Positions 1 to 6,872 of a stretch of 12,724 nucleotides of DNA are shown in pieces. Source of the DNA: Cymbomonas tetramitiformis (Eukaryota > Chlorophyta > Pyramimonadophyceae > Pyramimonadales > Pyramimonadaceae); the NCBI GenBank assembly GCA_001247695.2, contig LGRX02030545.1, forward strand, positions 1-12,724. The letters run 5' to 3'. Each line of letters starts with the position of its first letter. The stretch's first letter is position 1. The position numbers and the translations under genes are program-made. The notes below the pieces were generated by a model. The model did not search any database and was not told the origin of the DNA. It saw only the letters and a program-made list of their open reading frames with translations.

Positions 1-16
1 GTCCAGGTCCTAAGGG

Positions 17-811
17 GTGCTCTTCCGGCCTATGGCCTACGGTGATGTGACTGCCCCACGTGCCTATGCCATGGACCTCCGTGCCAGTCTGGTGGTGTTC
101 CCTGATACCCACAGTGCTTGCCACCTTCCCTTCTCCGACCACCCGGAGCAGGACCAGTGGCTCCTTCCGCACTATGTGGTCCCACCAGAGGACACGGTCG
201 GTACATTGCCAGCCAGCGGCACACTCAGCTTCTGTCATATCTCTGCTGACCTCGCCGAGCGCCTGTACCACACTGCAGCTCCTGATCTGCCACTGCCGGG
301 TGGGTACCGCCAGGCCCTGTCTATGCCTGATGGGGCTCAGTGGGAGGAGGCTATTACCGGTGGGGAGGTGCAGCCTCTGATTGACCAGGGTAAGATAGAA
401 CCGGTGGAGGTGCTACCCGACGGTGAGTTCGCCACCAGCACCATCTTTGTGCTGAATAAGCCCTGGAAGCCACGGGATGGTCTACCGCCCGTCCAAATTC
501 ATAAAGCTCGGATGGCCGTGGCTGCCACATGGCACTGGGGCTACACCCAGGCTGAGACCGCATGCACGGTAGCAGACCTGCCCACCTTCCGCCTTCTCTT
601 CATCCTGTCTATTATCTTTGCTGGTATGGGGGTTATGGTCTATCACTTTGACGTCAGTCAGGCCTTTGTTCATGCCCGTCTGGAGGTTCCTATATATGTG
701 CGGTTCCCCTCTAGTATAAGGGCAGATATGGCTATGCCAAGCTGCTCTATGCTCTCTACGGGCTACGGACGGCTGGTGCTTCCTGGCAGAAGCTGGCCAA
801 CAAATTCATGA
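17..811 (+). pseudogene. pol: copia-type pol, N-terminal part of reverse transcriptase (frame-broken)
   Basis: The frame opens after a TAA at 11-13, and its first codon here is GTG, so this is an internal fragment rather than a true start. Residues 1-95 look like the low-conservation linker between integrase and reverse transcriptase. The RVT_2-type domain starts near residue 95: a conserved Trp at 109 in QWEEAI, HKAR at 162-165 and GYTQ at 175-178. The first catalytic Asp is D212 in FDVSQAF (nt 650-652), corresponding to the copia motif DV..AF. Copia-like similarity stops near nt 715 and resumes by about 733 in the frame used downstream. That fits one lost base (or two gained). A TAG at 712-714 in the downstream frame means the switch lies 3' of 714. 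The residues encoded from about 733 to 811 in this frame are therefore out-of-frame. In life the enzyme would copy element RNA into DNA in cytoplasmic particles. Confidence 0.85.
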
Positions 812-2217
812 AGTCCTTCACCTATCAGGGAATGCACTTCACCCAGTCCACATATGACCCGTGCCTATACTATATTGTGACCTCTGTGTTCGTGGCCTTC
901 GTGGCTGTCTACGTGGATGACTTCGGGCTGACATGTGATGATGCCTTCCACCAGGCTTTCTGGGCAGCTTTCCAGGCGGCATTCAAGAGCAAGAATCTTG
1001 GCCGTATGACAGCCGTCCTGCAGCTTGCGGTTGACTATGATCGGTGGGGCATTGCATTGTCCCAAACCAGGCAGATCAAGGAGCTCATGTCCAAGTTCAA
1101 GCTTCCGGCCAAAACCTATCACAATCCGATGGATGTGAACCTCGTTATCCAGAAGCCGGAGCACCCTGATCTCACCCTTGTCACCCCGTATCTCTCTCTG
1201 CTTGGGTCCCTGCTGTGGATTGCACGGTGCACCAGGCCAGATATCTATTACTCAGTCATATATCTGGCACAGTTCTCCTCATGCCCCTCGGCTCAGGCCT
1301 GGGAGGCACTTCAGAGAGTGGCTCAGTATCTGTACTTCACACGGCACTACCGTATCCGTTATGCTTACCCCAGTGCACCGCTTTCTGTGCTCACAATACA
1401 GGTGTATTCGGATGCTGACCATGCTCGTGACAAACTCAACGGGTGTCTCTCCTACTCGGGAGGCATTGTATTCCTCAACGGCATGGTCCTTCATTGGGTA
1501 TGTGCCCGCCAGACTGATGCTGAGATGTCCTCCACTGGATCTGAGTATGTGGCCGCCTCTGTGGTTGGGCAGCGGGCCATGTCTGCTATCCATATGATTG
1601 TGGAGATGTTCGGCTTTATCAGAATTACGCAGCAGGAGCCGGGTGTGTCTGCTCTGGCTCTGTCTACGGCCTTCCCTGCAGCTGACACTTCTTGGATGCA
1701 GAGGGCGGCCGCGTTCTTCGAGAATCATGCTATGGGTCATGGTCAGATGGGCCCCGCCTCCCCCCTACACTACCGGGAGGCTGAGCCTGTTCCTGACAGC
1801 AGCCTGTATGCCCTGCCTCACGCCGTGCCAGTACCATATGATGGCACGGGCTACGAGGACGGTCCGCGGGAGTACCACTCTCAGCGGTCTGGCATGTATG
1901 GTACCTCTGGACCCTTCATTCCCAGGCTGGAGCTCCCGGTGGCTGTCATGATTGACAACCAGGCGGCCTCCTCCATTCTGAGGAATGTCATGCTATCCAC
2001 CAAGATTAAGCATGTGTTGATCCGTTTTCACTGCTTTCGGGGGTGGGTGTGTGCTGGGTACCTAGTGCCTGTTTACATCAACACTTTACTCAACCTGGCT
2101 GATATCTTCACCAAACCTCTTCCTGGGCTCAAGGACAAGGTGCGGGTGATCATCAGCATGATCGAGTCCTTCATGGACGTGATCCGCCCGCACCCCAGTG
2201 GTGCGGGTGACTCCTAG
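808..2217 (+). pseudogene. pol: copia-type pol, C-terminal reverse transcriptase and RNase H
   Basis: This 469-codon frame carries the rest of the polyprotein. Its copia-like in-frame similarity starts upstream of the ATG, at about nt 733, so the ATG is not a real start. The catalytic YVDD box is at residues 35-38. The conserved stretch LLGSLLWIARCTRPDIYYSV lies at 131-150. RNase H follows, with SDAD at 201-204, E246 in SSTGSEYVA, D383 in IDNQAA, KH..IRFH at 401-408 and D432 in LADIFTKPLP, so all expected acidic residues are present. The usual Trp after SDAD is His here. The spacing from E246 to D383 is 137 residues, whereas copia elements normally have about 35-40. The extra roughly 100 residues (about 271-375) are rich in Pro, Gly, Ser, Tyr and His and resemble no part of RNase H. 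This half is itself uninterrupted but is separated from the first half by the frameshift near 715-732. Confidence 0.9.
2185..2209 (+). other. GC-rich hairpin at the 3' end of pol
   Basis: CCCGCACC at 2187-2194 pairs perfectly with GGTGCGGG at 2200-2207 around a 5-nt loop. One wobble pair and one C-G pair extend the stem to 2185/2209. It lies inside the last codons of pol, just before the TAG at 2215-2217. No function is shown. It could slow ribosomes or mark an RNA-processing site, or be chance. Confidence 0.5.
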
Positions 2218-2302
2218 GTTCTCTGGTCCTCTGTCCGGCTGAGCTGCAGGCCTATGAGCCGGCAGCGGTCGGGCAAGGGGTCTTTCTGGTCTGACTGGAT
2301 TG

Positions 2303-2518
2303 ATGCCCTTTGACGTGGTGCCCTTCTGGACTGGACTTTGTGTTCGTGGACAGGCTGGTACCTATGACCTGCCCTATGAGACCTTAGACACCGACAGCTC
2401 TACTCTGACCTTAAGCACATCTGACTGGATTCTGGCCTTTGACTACATCCTGTACCTCTTTGACATCTTCTATGACCTCGAGTACTGGTTGACCGTCGAG
2501 CTGAGCAGCATCAGATGA
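2303..2518 (+). CDS. possible short ORF downstream of pol, no known family
   Basis: An ATG frame of 71 codons begins 85 nt after the pol stop; upstream, the frame is open back to a TGA at 2255-2257. The product is rich in Tyr, Trp, Phe, Leu and Asp in its second half (for example FDYILYLFDIFYDLEYW). It has no motif I recognise. It may be an extra ORF of the retroelement or only open by chance in the 3' non-coding part. Two near-copies of a motif beginning CTGACTGGATT, each ending CTTTGAC (2291-2314 and 2421-2443), lie in or just upstream of it and suggest local duplication. Confidence 0.2.
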   Translation: MPFDVVPFWTGLCVRGQAGTYDLPYETLDTDSSTLTLSTSDWILAFDYILYLFDIFYDLEYWLTVELSSIR

Positions 2519-3150
2519 GAGAATCTATCGGGGAGCGAGATCTGGCAGAGACCAGTTGCTATTTTCATATCCTTGTGGCAGTCCACCTAGTTGGCATGCA
2601 TATACTAGTACTTTAGCATTCGGTTTAGAGGGTTAGCCGGAAGCGGGGATGGCGGCAGGTCGGCCCTTTGGTTGATGTTGTTCTGATCCGTGGACGGGGA
2701 CCTCTTAGTTTGCATTAGCTACCTGTTTCACATTCTTGTGCCACCTCAGCCGAGGTGGTGTGCTGAGATTCAGTAGTTCAGTACCACGTATGACGTATGA
2801 CAGTGACAGTGACAGTACAGTGACTTCCTACCTGTACTCAGTAGTTCGACTTCGGTAGCTTAGACTGTGACACACGATATGATTGCCTAGTGACGGCCTC
2901 AGAGCTTAGATAGCCTGAGAGTCGTGTATTCATTTCTATCTTTTGATATACCCGATTGCCTCGCTCAAACCCTACGGCGTTCAGCGTTTTCACTGTGTCA
3001 CTAGGACATTCTAGTATGTATGACTGTCACCCGAACCCGAACCCTAACTGTTTATGCCCGTTATATCGGGTTAACTTATCAACTTTATTACATTCTGAGA
3101 AAACTTACCACTGAGTGAATATATCCCGAGTCCTAGGGGTATATCCAACA
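2519..3150 (+). other. non-coding 3' region of the retroelement, no gene seen
   Basis: No plausible open frame was found. It contains a 7-bp hairpin, CCACCTC at 2741-2747 with GAGGTGG at 2752-2758. It also holds a short mixed tandem stretch at 2787-2824 (CGTATGA twice, then copies of CAGTGA). The motif CAGTAGTTC occurs twice, near 2771 and 2839. A possible LTR start (TGTTG, 2677) and end (CAACA, 3149) fall here, but the assignment is weak. Confidence 0.4.
3029..3048. repeat. three telomere-like hexamers
   Basis: The + strand reads as two CCCGAA-type hexamers followed by one CCCTAA hexamer. On the other strand this is TTAGGG followed by TTCGGG twice. It is only 20 bp long. It could be an interstitial telomere-like patch, or chance within the possible LTR. 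Confidence 0.35.
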
Positions 3151-3246
3151 AATGCCAATGCCAATGCCAATGCCATTGACAATGCCAATGACAATGACAA
3201 TGACCATGACAATGCCAATGACAATGACAATGCCATGCCATGCCAT
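3151..3246. repeat. compound hexamer microsatellite, array 1
   Basis: Tandem units are AATGCC and AATGAC in mixed order, with occasional variants such as CCATTG and ACCATG. The array ends with three ATGCC pentamers next to the motif ATACAGCGTCTTAG. Six-base units keep all frames open, so apparent Met-Pro/Met-Thr or His-Trp/His-Cys peptides across it are not evidence of coding. Confidence 0.9.
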
Positions 3247-3520
3247 ACAGCGTCTTAGAGTTGTAATGAAACCTCACATTTGCACTCAGATGCTGCATCG
3301 GTCGGTAGATCGAATCCCCCGCCCGTCGCGTGACATCTGAGCCGCTCACGAGACCCGCCTTGCATGTTGTGAAGAGCACTTCTCACGTTCCGCCAGTGTA
3401 AATAGCTGTTTCAGCGGTGTTAATTAATGAATAGATTAGGAACATCCGCAGCATACTAGCACCAAAATATGTTGCACACGACATACTTTGGGCGATAGGT
3501 AACTTGCCCGCTCAGATTTG
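3247..3520. other. non-coding spacer, no gene seen
   Basis: The first 15 bp carry the inverse of the motif that borders array 2. Otherwise I see no gene, RNA motif or repeat. One string at 3308-3317 resembles a tRNA B box, but no matching A box or cloverleaf is present. Confidence 0.5.
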
Positions 3521-3560
3521 GTCACTCGAAGCGGATCTTGGGGTCCTCGCTTCGAGTGGC
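3521..3560. repeat. hairpin, 11-bp perfect arms
   Basis: CACTCGAAGCG at 3523-3533 is the exact reverse complement of CGCTTCGAGTG at 3548-3558. A wobble pair and a G-C pair extend it to 3521/3560, with a 14-nt loop. It is the first of several hairpins between the two microsatellite arrays. Confidence 0.75.
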
Positions 3561-3585
3561 GAGGAGCGGTAAACGTCATCCTCGA

Positions 3586-3614
3586 AACGCCATTCTCTTG
3601 GCGTTCTGGCCAAG
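3586..3614. repeat. two overlapping alternative hairpins
   Basis: AACGCCA at 3586-3592 pairs with TGGCGTT at 3599-3605 around a 6-nt loop. Alternatively, CTTGGC at 3597-3602 pairs with GCCAAG at 3609-3614. The two structures share bases and exclude each other. This could be a switch-like arrangement or just local palindrome enrichment. Confidence 0.55.
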
Positions 3615-3680
3615 GGAGTGGCTGTAGCTACTTAACACAACTAAGTGAACTTATGTAAAAAGTTTAAAACGCGCAGATGC

Positions 3681-3717
3681 GCTTCATCCGCTCAACGAAT
3701 CGTTGGCGGTATGAAGC
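3681..3717. repeat. strong hairpin, 17-nt arms with 3-nt loop
   Basis: The left arm at 3681-3697 begins GCTTCAT and ends AACG. The right arm at 3701-3717 begins CGTTG and ends ATGAAGC. The arms pair along nearly their whole length with one bulged base on each side, leaving AAT as loop. A smaller GCGC..GCGC stem (3671-3682) sits just upstream and overlaps the left arm by two bases. It is too short for a normal microRNA precursor. Confidence 0.75.
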
Positions 3718-3832
3718 ACTTCTTCCGCTCTATCTCCGCGGGATGTCGCTAGGCTGTCGAAGTACTAAACTTAATATATTGAACTCCTAAGGTGTTGTCC
3801 GTAATAAATATTGTTAATCATGCAAAGATCAA

Positions 3833-3986
3833 CAAAACTGTCGGACAGAATCTTCTCGTTTTGAGATTAGACCTAATGAGCGTTCCCTCAAGCAGCGCCA
3901 CCGTCCCCCTAGCGGAAACCGGGAGGACGTTGGCGCGCTGTCCGGTCAAACCGCGGCAAGACCGGAGATTCTGTCCGACAGTTTTG
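3833..3986. mobile_element. 154-bp foldback element with 21-bp perfect inverted ends
   Basis: The last 20 bases of the left end, AAAACTGTCGGACAGAATCT (3834-3853), recur as an exact inverse at 3966-3985. The flanking C3833 and G3986 add one pair, giving 21 bp. Between them lie successive smaller hairpins: TCTC/GAGA (3854-3866), ATTA/TAAT (3866-3877), TGAG/CTCA (3877-3890), a longer imperfect stem starting GCGCCA (3895-3909 with 3922-3936), and CCGGTC/GACCGG (3942-3947 with 3960-3965) abutting the right end. It has no coding capacity. It could be a MITE or foldback transposon, or the gene of a highly structured RNA. An imperfect flanking match (TTAATCATGC at 3814-3823, CTAAACATGC at 3987-3996) might be a worn target duplication, but it is not adjacent on the left. 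Confidence 0.6.
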
Positions 3987-4027
3987 CTAAACATGCCCTT
4001 CTGAGGGATACTGAAAGAGCGCGCCGC

Positions 4028-4170
4028 CGAATTTTGACAATTCGCCACGTAGGATACTTCGAAGCCGTCAAAGTTAGCGGAATACACTAATTCAGAATAA
4101 GCGGACAAATCAGGCTATGAAAACCAAAGAACTCGAATTCTGGGTCAAAGACGCCATAATTATGACGTCT
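4028..4170. repeat. two further small palindromes
   Basis: CGAATT at 4028-4033 pairs with AATTCG at 4039-4044. A 22-nt imperfect palindrome at 4149-4170 has AGACG/CGTCT outer arms and a perfect ATAATTAT centre. They continue the hairpin-rich character of this inter-array stretch. The rest of 3987-4220 holds nothing I recognise. Confidence 0.5.
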
Positions 4171-4220
4171 CTGGGCTTTTATACTTGATGTGAAAATAAA
4201 TATGGACCTAAAACGCTGTA

Positions 4221-4394
4221 TGCCATGCCATGCCAATGCCAATGCCAATGCCAATGCCAATGCCCAATGTGCCAATGCCAATGCCAATGCCAATGCCAAT
4301 GACAATGACAATGACAATGACAATGACAATGACGATGACAATGACAATGACAATGACAATGACATGACATGCGCACATGACATCAGACATGACA
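4221..4394. repeat. compound hexamer microsatellite, array 2
   Basis: The array is ordered in blocks: TGCCA pentamers, then TGCCAA hexamers (interrupted once by a CCAATGTG variant near 4264), then TGACAA hexamers with one ACGATG variant near 4333. It ends with TGACA pentamers that decay by about 4394. The left border is the motif CTAAAACGCTGTA (4208-4220), seen inverted at the right edge of array 1. Open frames encoding Asn-Ala then Asn-Asp dipeptides are a by-product of the six-base period. Confidence 0.9.
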
Positions 4395-4521
4395 TGAATC
4401 CGAAATCGCCTAAAACGAAACATTAATTTTTATACACAAAGACAATACTTTCATAATTAGCTAATAGCGGTGAAGAAATTTCAGCAGCAAAATTTCAACC
4501 ACAGATGAACAGAGGCACACA

Positions 4522-4570
4522 TTCGTTCAGAACATTCAAAGTCAAGCGTTGTTCGTTCAGAACATTCAAA
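4522..4570. repeat. 19-bp direct repeat, 30-bp period
   Basis: TTCGTTCAGAACATTCAAA occurs exactly at 4522-4540 and 4552-4570, separated by 11 bp. The surrounding 4395-4618 is AT-rich and holds no gene I can support. Confidence 0.8.
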
Positions 4571-4618
4571 ATACATATACAATTTTGTATCACAGAGATA
4601 CCTTTGAATTTGTAGCGA

Positions 4619-5287
4619 GTGATCTTTGTGTATGCACAGTTCCTCACCGGCGTTCCTTTTCTCAAGTGGGAACGTATGAACCAACCATCTTCCGCTTGGG
4701 CCAGAAACACATCGGACGCGCACCTCCATCTTCACTGCTCCAGCGAGTACCGTGGGGCACATGCATACGCGTGGGCCGTATTCCCGGTTCGATATTCGCG
4801 AAAGGATCTTAATGGTTCACCTCCGGATGTTTTGGTTGATATCCGCCTTATATGTCGCGGAAACTCGCATTTTGATGGCAGGTTCGTCCCATCCCACTGT
4901 CGCATTGAGCGCGAGCTAAAATGCGCGCGAGGGGCGCGTGCCATGTGGGATCCCTCGTTGCACGCCTACTGGATATTCTCAAAAGATATTGTGCATGCGT
5001 TTGTTCATCTCCAAGTTAAACGCACACCTCTCTCTTTCTTCTGGCCATTATTTTTTGCACTCCTGACAGTTGGCCTTATCGAGCGCGCGCTCCGTCAGGC
5101 CCTTTGTTTCCCGATGGTGTTCACCGCGAGTTCCGGCATATTCATCAGCCCAGTTCGCTCTCGCTCGATAGCCTCAGCTAGTTCTCTGTCACTCGACCAC
5201 GTCGCTCAGTTTCCTTCCACTCAAGCACAGCTTCCAAGTCTTAATCGCGCGGAACTCTCGAAAACTCAGGCCTGCAGCAAAGACTGA
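4619..5287 (+). CDS. weak open frame, unrecognised
   Basis: This is a 222-codon frame starting at GTG; the first ATG is at 4676. The product has no recognised motif. A hydrophobic stretch near residues 140-157 (FFWPLFFALLTVGLIERA) could be a membrane segment. Several Trp residues give it a slightly protein-like composition, but third positions are not biased and the C-terminus is Ser-rich. A 12-bp perfect palindrome, GAGCGCGCGCTC, lies at 5081-5092 inside a wider CCTGAC/GTCAGG pair (5062-5067, 5094-5099). It may be an exon fragment or chance. Confidence 0.15.
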   Translation: MIFVYAQFLTGVPFLKWERMNQPSSAWARNTSDAHLHLHCSSEYRGAHAYAWAVFPVRYSRKDLNGSPPDVLVDIRLICRGNSHFDGRFVPSHCRIERELKCARGARAMWDPSLHAYWIFSKDIVHAFVHLQVKRTPLSFFWPLFFALLTVGLIERALRQALCFPMVFTASSGIFISPVRSRSIASASSLSLDHVAQFPSTQAQLPSLNRAELSKTQACSKD

Positions 5288-5435
5288 GACGCCCACGCCG
5301 CCACAAGTCAGGCGCGCTGCGTACTGTGTACCCGTATCCAATTGCGAGTTGCGAGGAGGAGCGCGACCTGTGACATTTCGAGAAAGCATCGTGATGTGGT
5401 TGATCTCAGGGTGTGAGGATCCTGCCAACTGCCTA

Positions 5436-5715
5436 TTCCCACCTTGCCCTCCATCGCCTCCGCCAGCTCCGCCTCCCCTCCTCTTCCACCCGGCACCCCG
5501 CCTCCCCGCCCGAAGCCCCCCATACCCCTGGGGCACCCAGATGGCCCCCGTTTTATCCCCTTTCCCCCTCCGAGCCCAAGCCCTCCGCCAACACCCCCGG
5601 TCATCCCCCGTCCCCGGCACCCCGCCTCGACCTCCGCCTTTCCCTCCAGTGCCCCCTTTCCTCCTCCAGTGCCCCTCCCGAGCCGCCGTCGCCACCTCCC
5701 CACCACCCCGCCCAT
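5436..5715. repeat. C-rich, strand-asymmetric low-complexity tract
   Basis: About 280 bp on the + strand consist mostly of C with T and few G, including many CCCC and CCCCC runs. CCCGGCACCCCGCCTC recurs exactly at 5489-5504 and 5613-5628. Overlapping frames give Pro-rich peptides on one strand and Gly/Arg-rich ones on the other, as expected from composition. The G-rich complement has many G runs that could form quadruplex structures. Confidence 0.75.
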
Positions 5716-6396
5716 GGTACGCTAACGCTCAATCCCCTCCCCGGCTGCATTGGACTCGTGATCCCTCGAACGGCCGCCCCTGCCACTCCCTCAGCGCATC
5801 ACATAAACGTTGTGTTCTAGGTGTCGCCGACATAGAAATCCTGCGCTCTAAGTGCACAGATAGGAAGCCTATCGCGCGAGGCCTATGCTCAAGTATCCCC
5901 TCGAGGCTCCGTTGCCGCATCTTCTATCTCTTGCACACGACCTACGTGGGATCTCCTCGACGACTCCACTGCGATTAATGGGAGTCCGCCCAAGACATAG
6001 TCACGCGCTTTGCCACGCCACGCGCTTCTATTGCCGGAAGCAGGGCCCCTATGGCGAGGAAGAGGGAAGCGATCGGTTGCCATGAGCGGGCCACTTGTTG
6101 GGGGCTGCTTTGCCGAAGGCTGGCAAACAGCGTATGGGCTGCAGGGCTACTCCACCGCCTTTGCAGACGCACAGTTAAGGAATAGGATGACGGATGCTAG
6201 GGTTTTGGGCGTCACAATCCCGAAGATGTCGCTTTCTGTGAGCACATCAAGCACACGGCTCGGGAGCACGAAGGCGAAGCTTCGTGTGGTACACGTACAC
6301 TATCTGACCGTGTTTGTGACTGCTCCTCTCGCCCACTGAAAACAACCGCCAAAGTCCACTTACCTTTACCCTCGAGCTGCTCGAGCCAACCCATGT
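5716..6396. other. no supported gene
   Basis: Only weak overlapping open frames are seen. An ATG at 6082 in a favourable GCCATGA context opens about 31 protein-like codons before composition becomes random. This could be a first exon, but nothing confirms it. Small palindromes occur at 6268-6286 (CACGAAG/CTTCGTG) and 6371-6385 (CTCGAG twice). Confidence 0.4.
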
Positions 6397-6675
6397 ATGC
6401 GTGTGTTGGAGGAAGTGGCGGCCACTCCAGAGCAGGCGACGCTGGTTTCTCGCTCACTGCAACCTTGTGTCCGCTCTGTCTTTCATTTCGTTTTTACTTG
6501 CCTGGGCCCGAGGTGCCCCGGTGGTCGGTTTGCATCGGCAATGGGCAGAGCGCTGCTGGAAAAGTTCCCAACAGCCCCACACAGGCTAACTTGGCTTGCT
6601 ACTAAGTGTGCGAGTGGAACCTTAGTGCGGCTCCATCAAGCTCGTGCAAGCTTCTCTCATCTACAGGGGTGTTGA
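6397..6675 (+). CDS. weak open frame, unrecognised
   Basis: This 92-codon ATG frame has an N-terminal part that reads like protein (an acidic, Ala/Val/Leu-rich start, then a Phe-rich patch near residues 29-34). Its first codons favour G or C in the third position. There is no domain I recognise. It overlaps other open frames on the same strand and has no neighbour that explains it. It may be a gene fragment or chance. Confidence 0.18.
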   Translation: MRVLEEVAATPEQATLVSRSLQPCVRSVFHFVFTCLGPRCPGGRFASAMGRALLEKFPTAPHRLTWLATKCASGTLVRLHQARASFSHLQGC

Positions 6676-6813
6676 TTTGGGGGGGGCCTACTTCAGCTCG
6701 CCTCTCGTCATTCAGTGTATGTGTGTTTGGCTTATGAAGGGCGTTAGTGGTACCTTATCACGTCCACGCAATGCTGTTACGTGCTTCTTTCATACAAGGA
6801 GGGATGGTGGGTC

Positions 6814-6862
6814 CTAAAGGGAGTGCTCTAAAGGGAGTGCACACACACCCACACACAGCTGG
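6814..6862. repeat. 14-bp tandem duplication followed by a CA-rich run
   Basis: CTAAAGGGAGTGC is repeated in tandem at 6814 and 6828 with a 14-bp period (last base T, then A). A short CA-rich stretch follows directly. It marks the left edge of the large repeat block. Confidence 0.7.
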
Positions 6863-6872
6863 TGATGTGGGG

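Larger units (their letters stand above)
1..3149 (+). mobile_element. Ty1/copia-type LTR retrotransposon, 3' portion, decayed
   Basis: The pol product shows reverse transcriptase followed by RNase H in copia order and with copia motifs. Gag, protease and most of integrase would lie upstream of the window and are not seen. The right boundary is not established. The coding part ends at 2217, and 2218-3149 is assigned to the element only because it follows directly and looks non-coding. A possible LTR is bounded by TGTTG at 2677 and CAACA at 3145-3149, which are typical copia LTR termini. No good polypurine tract precedes 2677, and the 5' LTR is outside the window, so this cannot be tested here. 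A frame break in pol and a stop at 11-13 indicate a non-autonomous, decaying copy. Confidence 0.65.

Noticed and set aside
712..735. Programmed ribosomal frameshift in pol
   Set aside because: No slippery heptamer is visible, and the frame change lies within a conserved catalytic domain, where copia elements normally read one frame.
3308..3317. GATCGAATCC resembling a tRNA B box
   Set aside because: No A box at the expected distance and no cloverleaf pairing upstream or downstream.
3071..3379. Frames through array 1 giving Met-Pro/Met-Thr or His-Trp/His-Cys peptides
   Set aside because: Any six-base tandem repeat lacking stop triplets stays open in several frames; flanking residues look random.
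4087..4426. Frames through array 2 giving Asn-Ala, Asn-Asp or His-Trp peptides
   Set aside because: Same six-base-period effect on both strands, with no start or flanking domain.
5189..5715. Gly/Arg-rich minus-strand and Pro-rich plus-strand frames
   Set aside because: They follow directly from the C-rich composition; several frames are open together and none has a domain.
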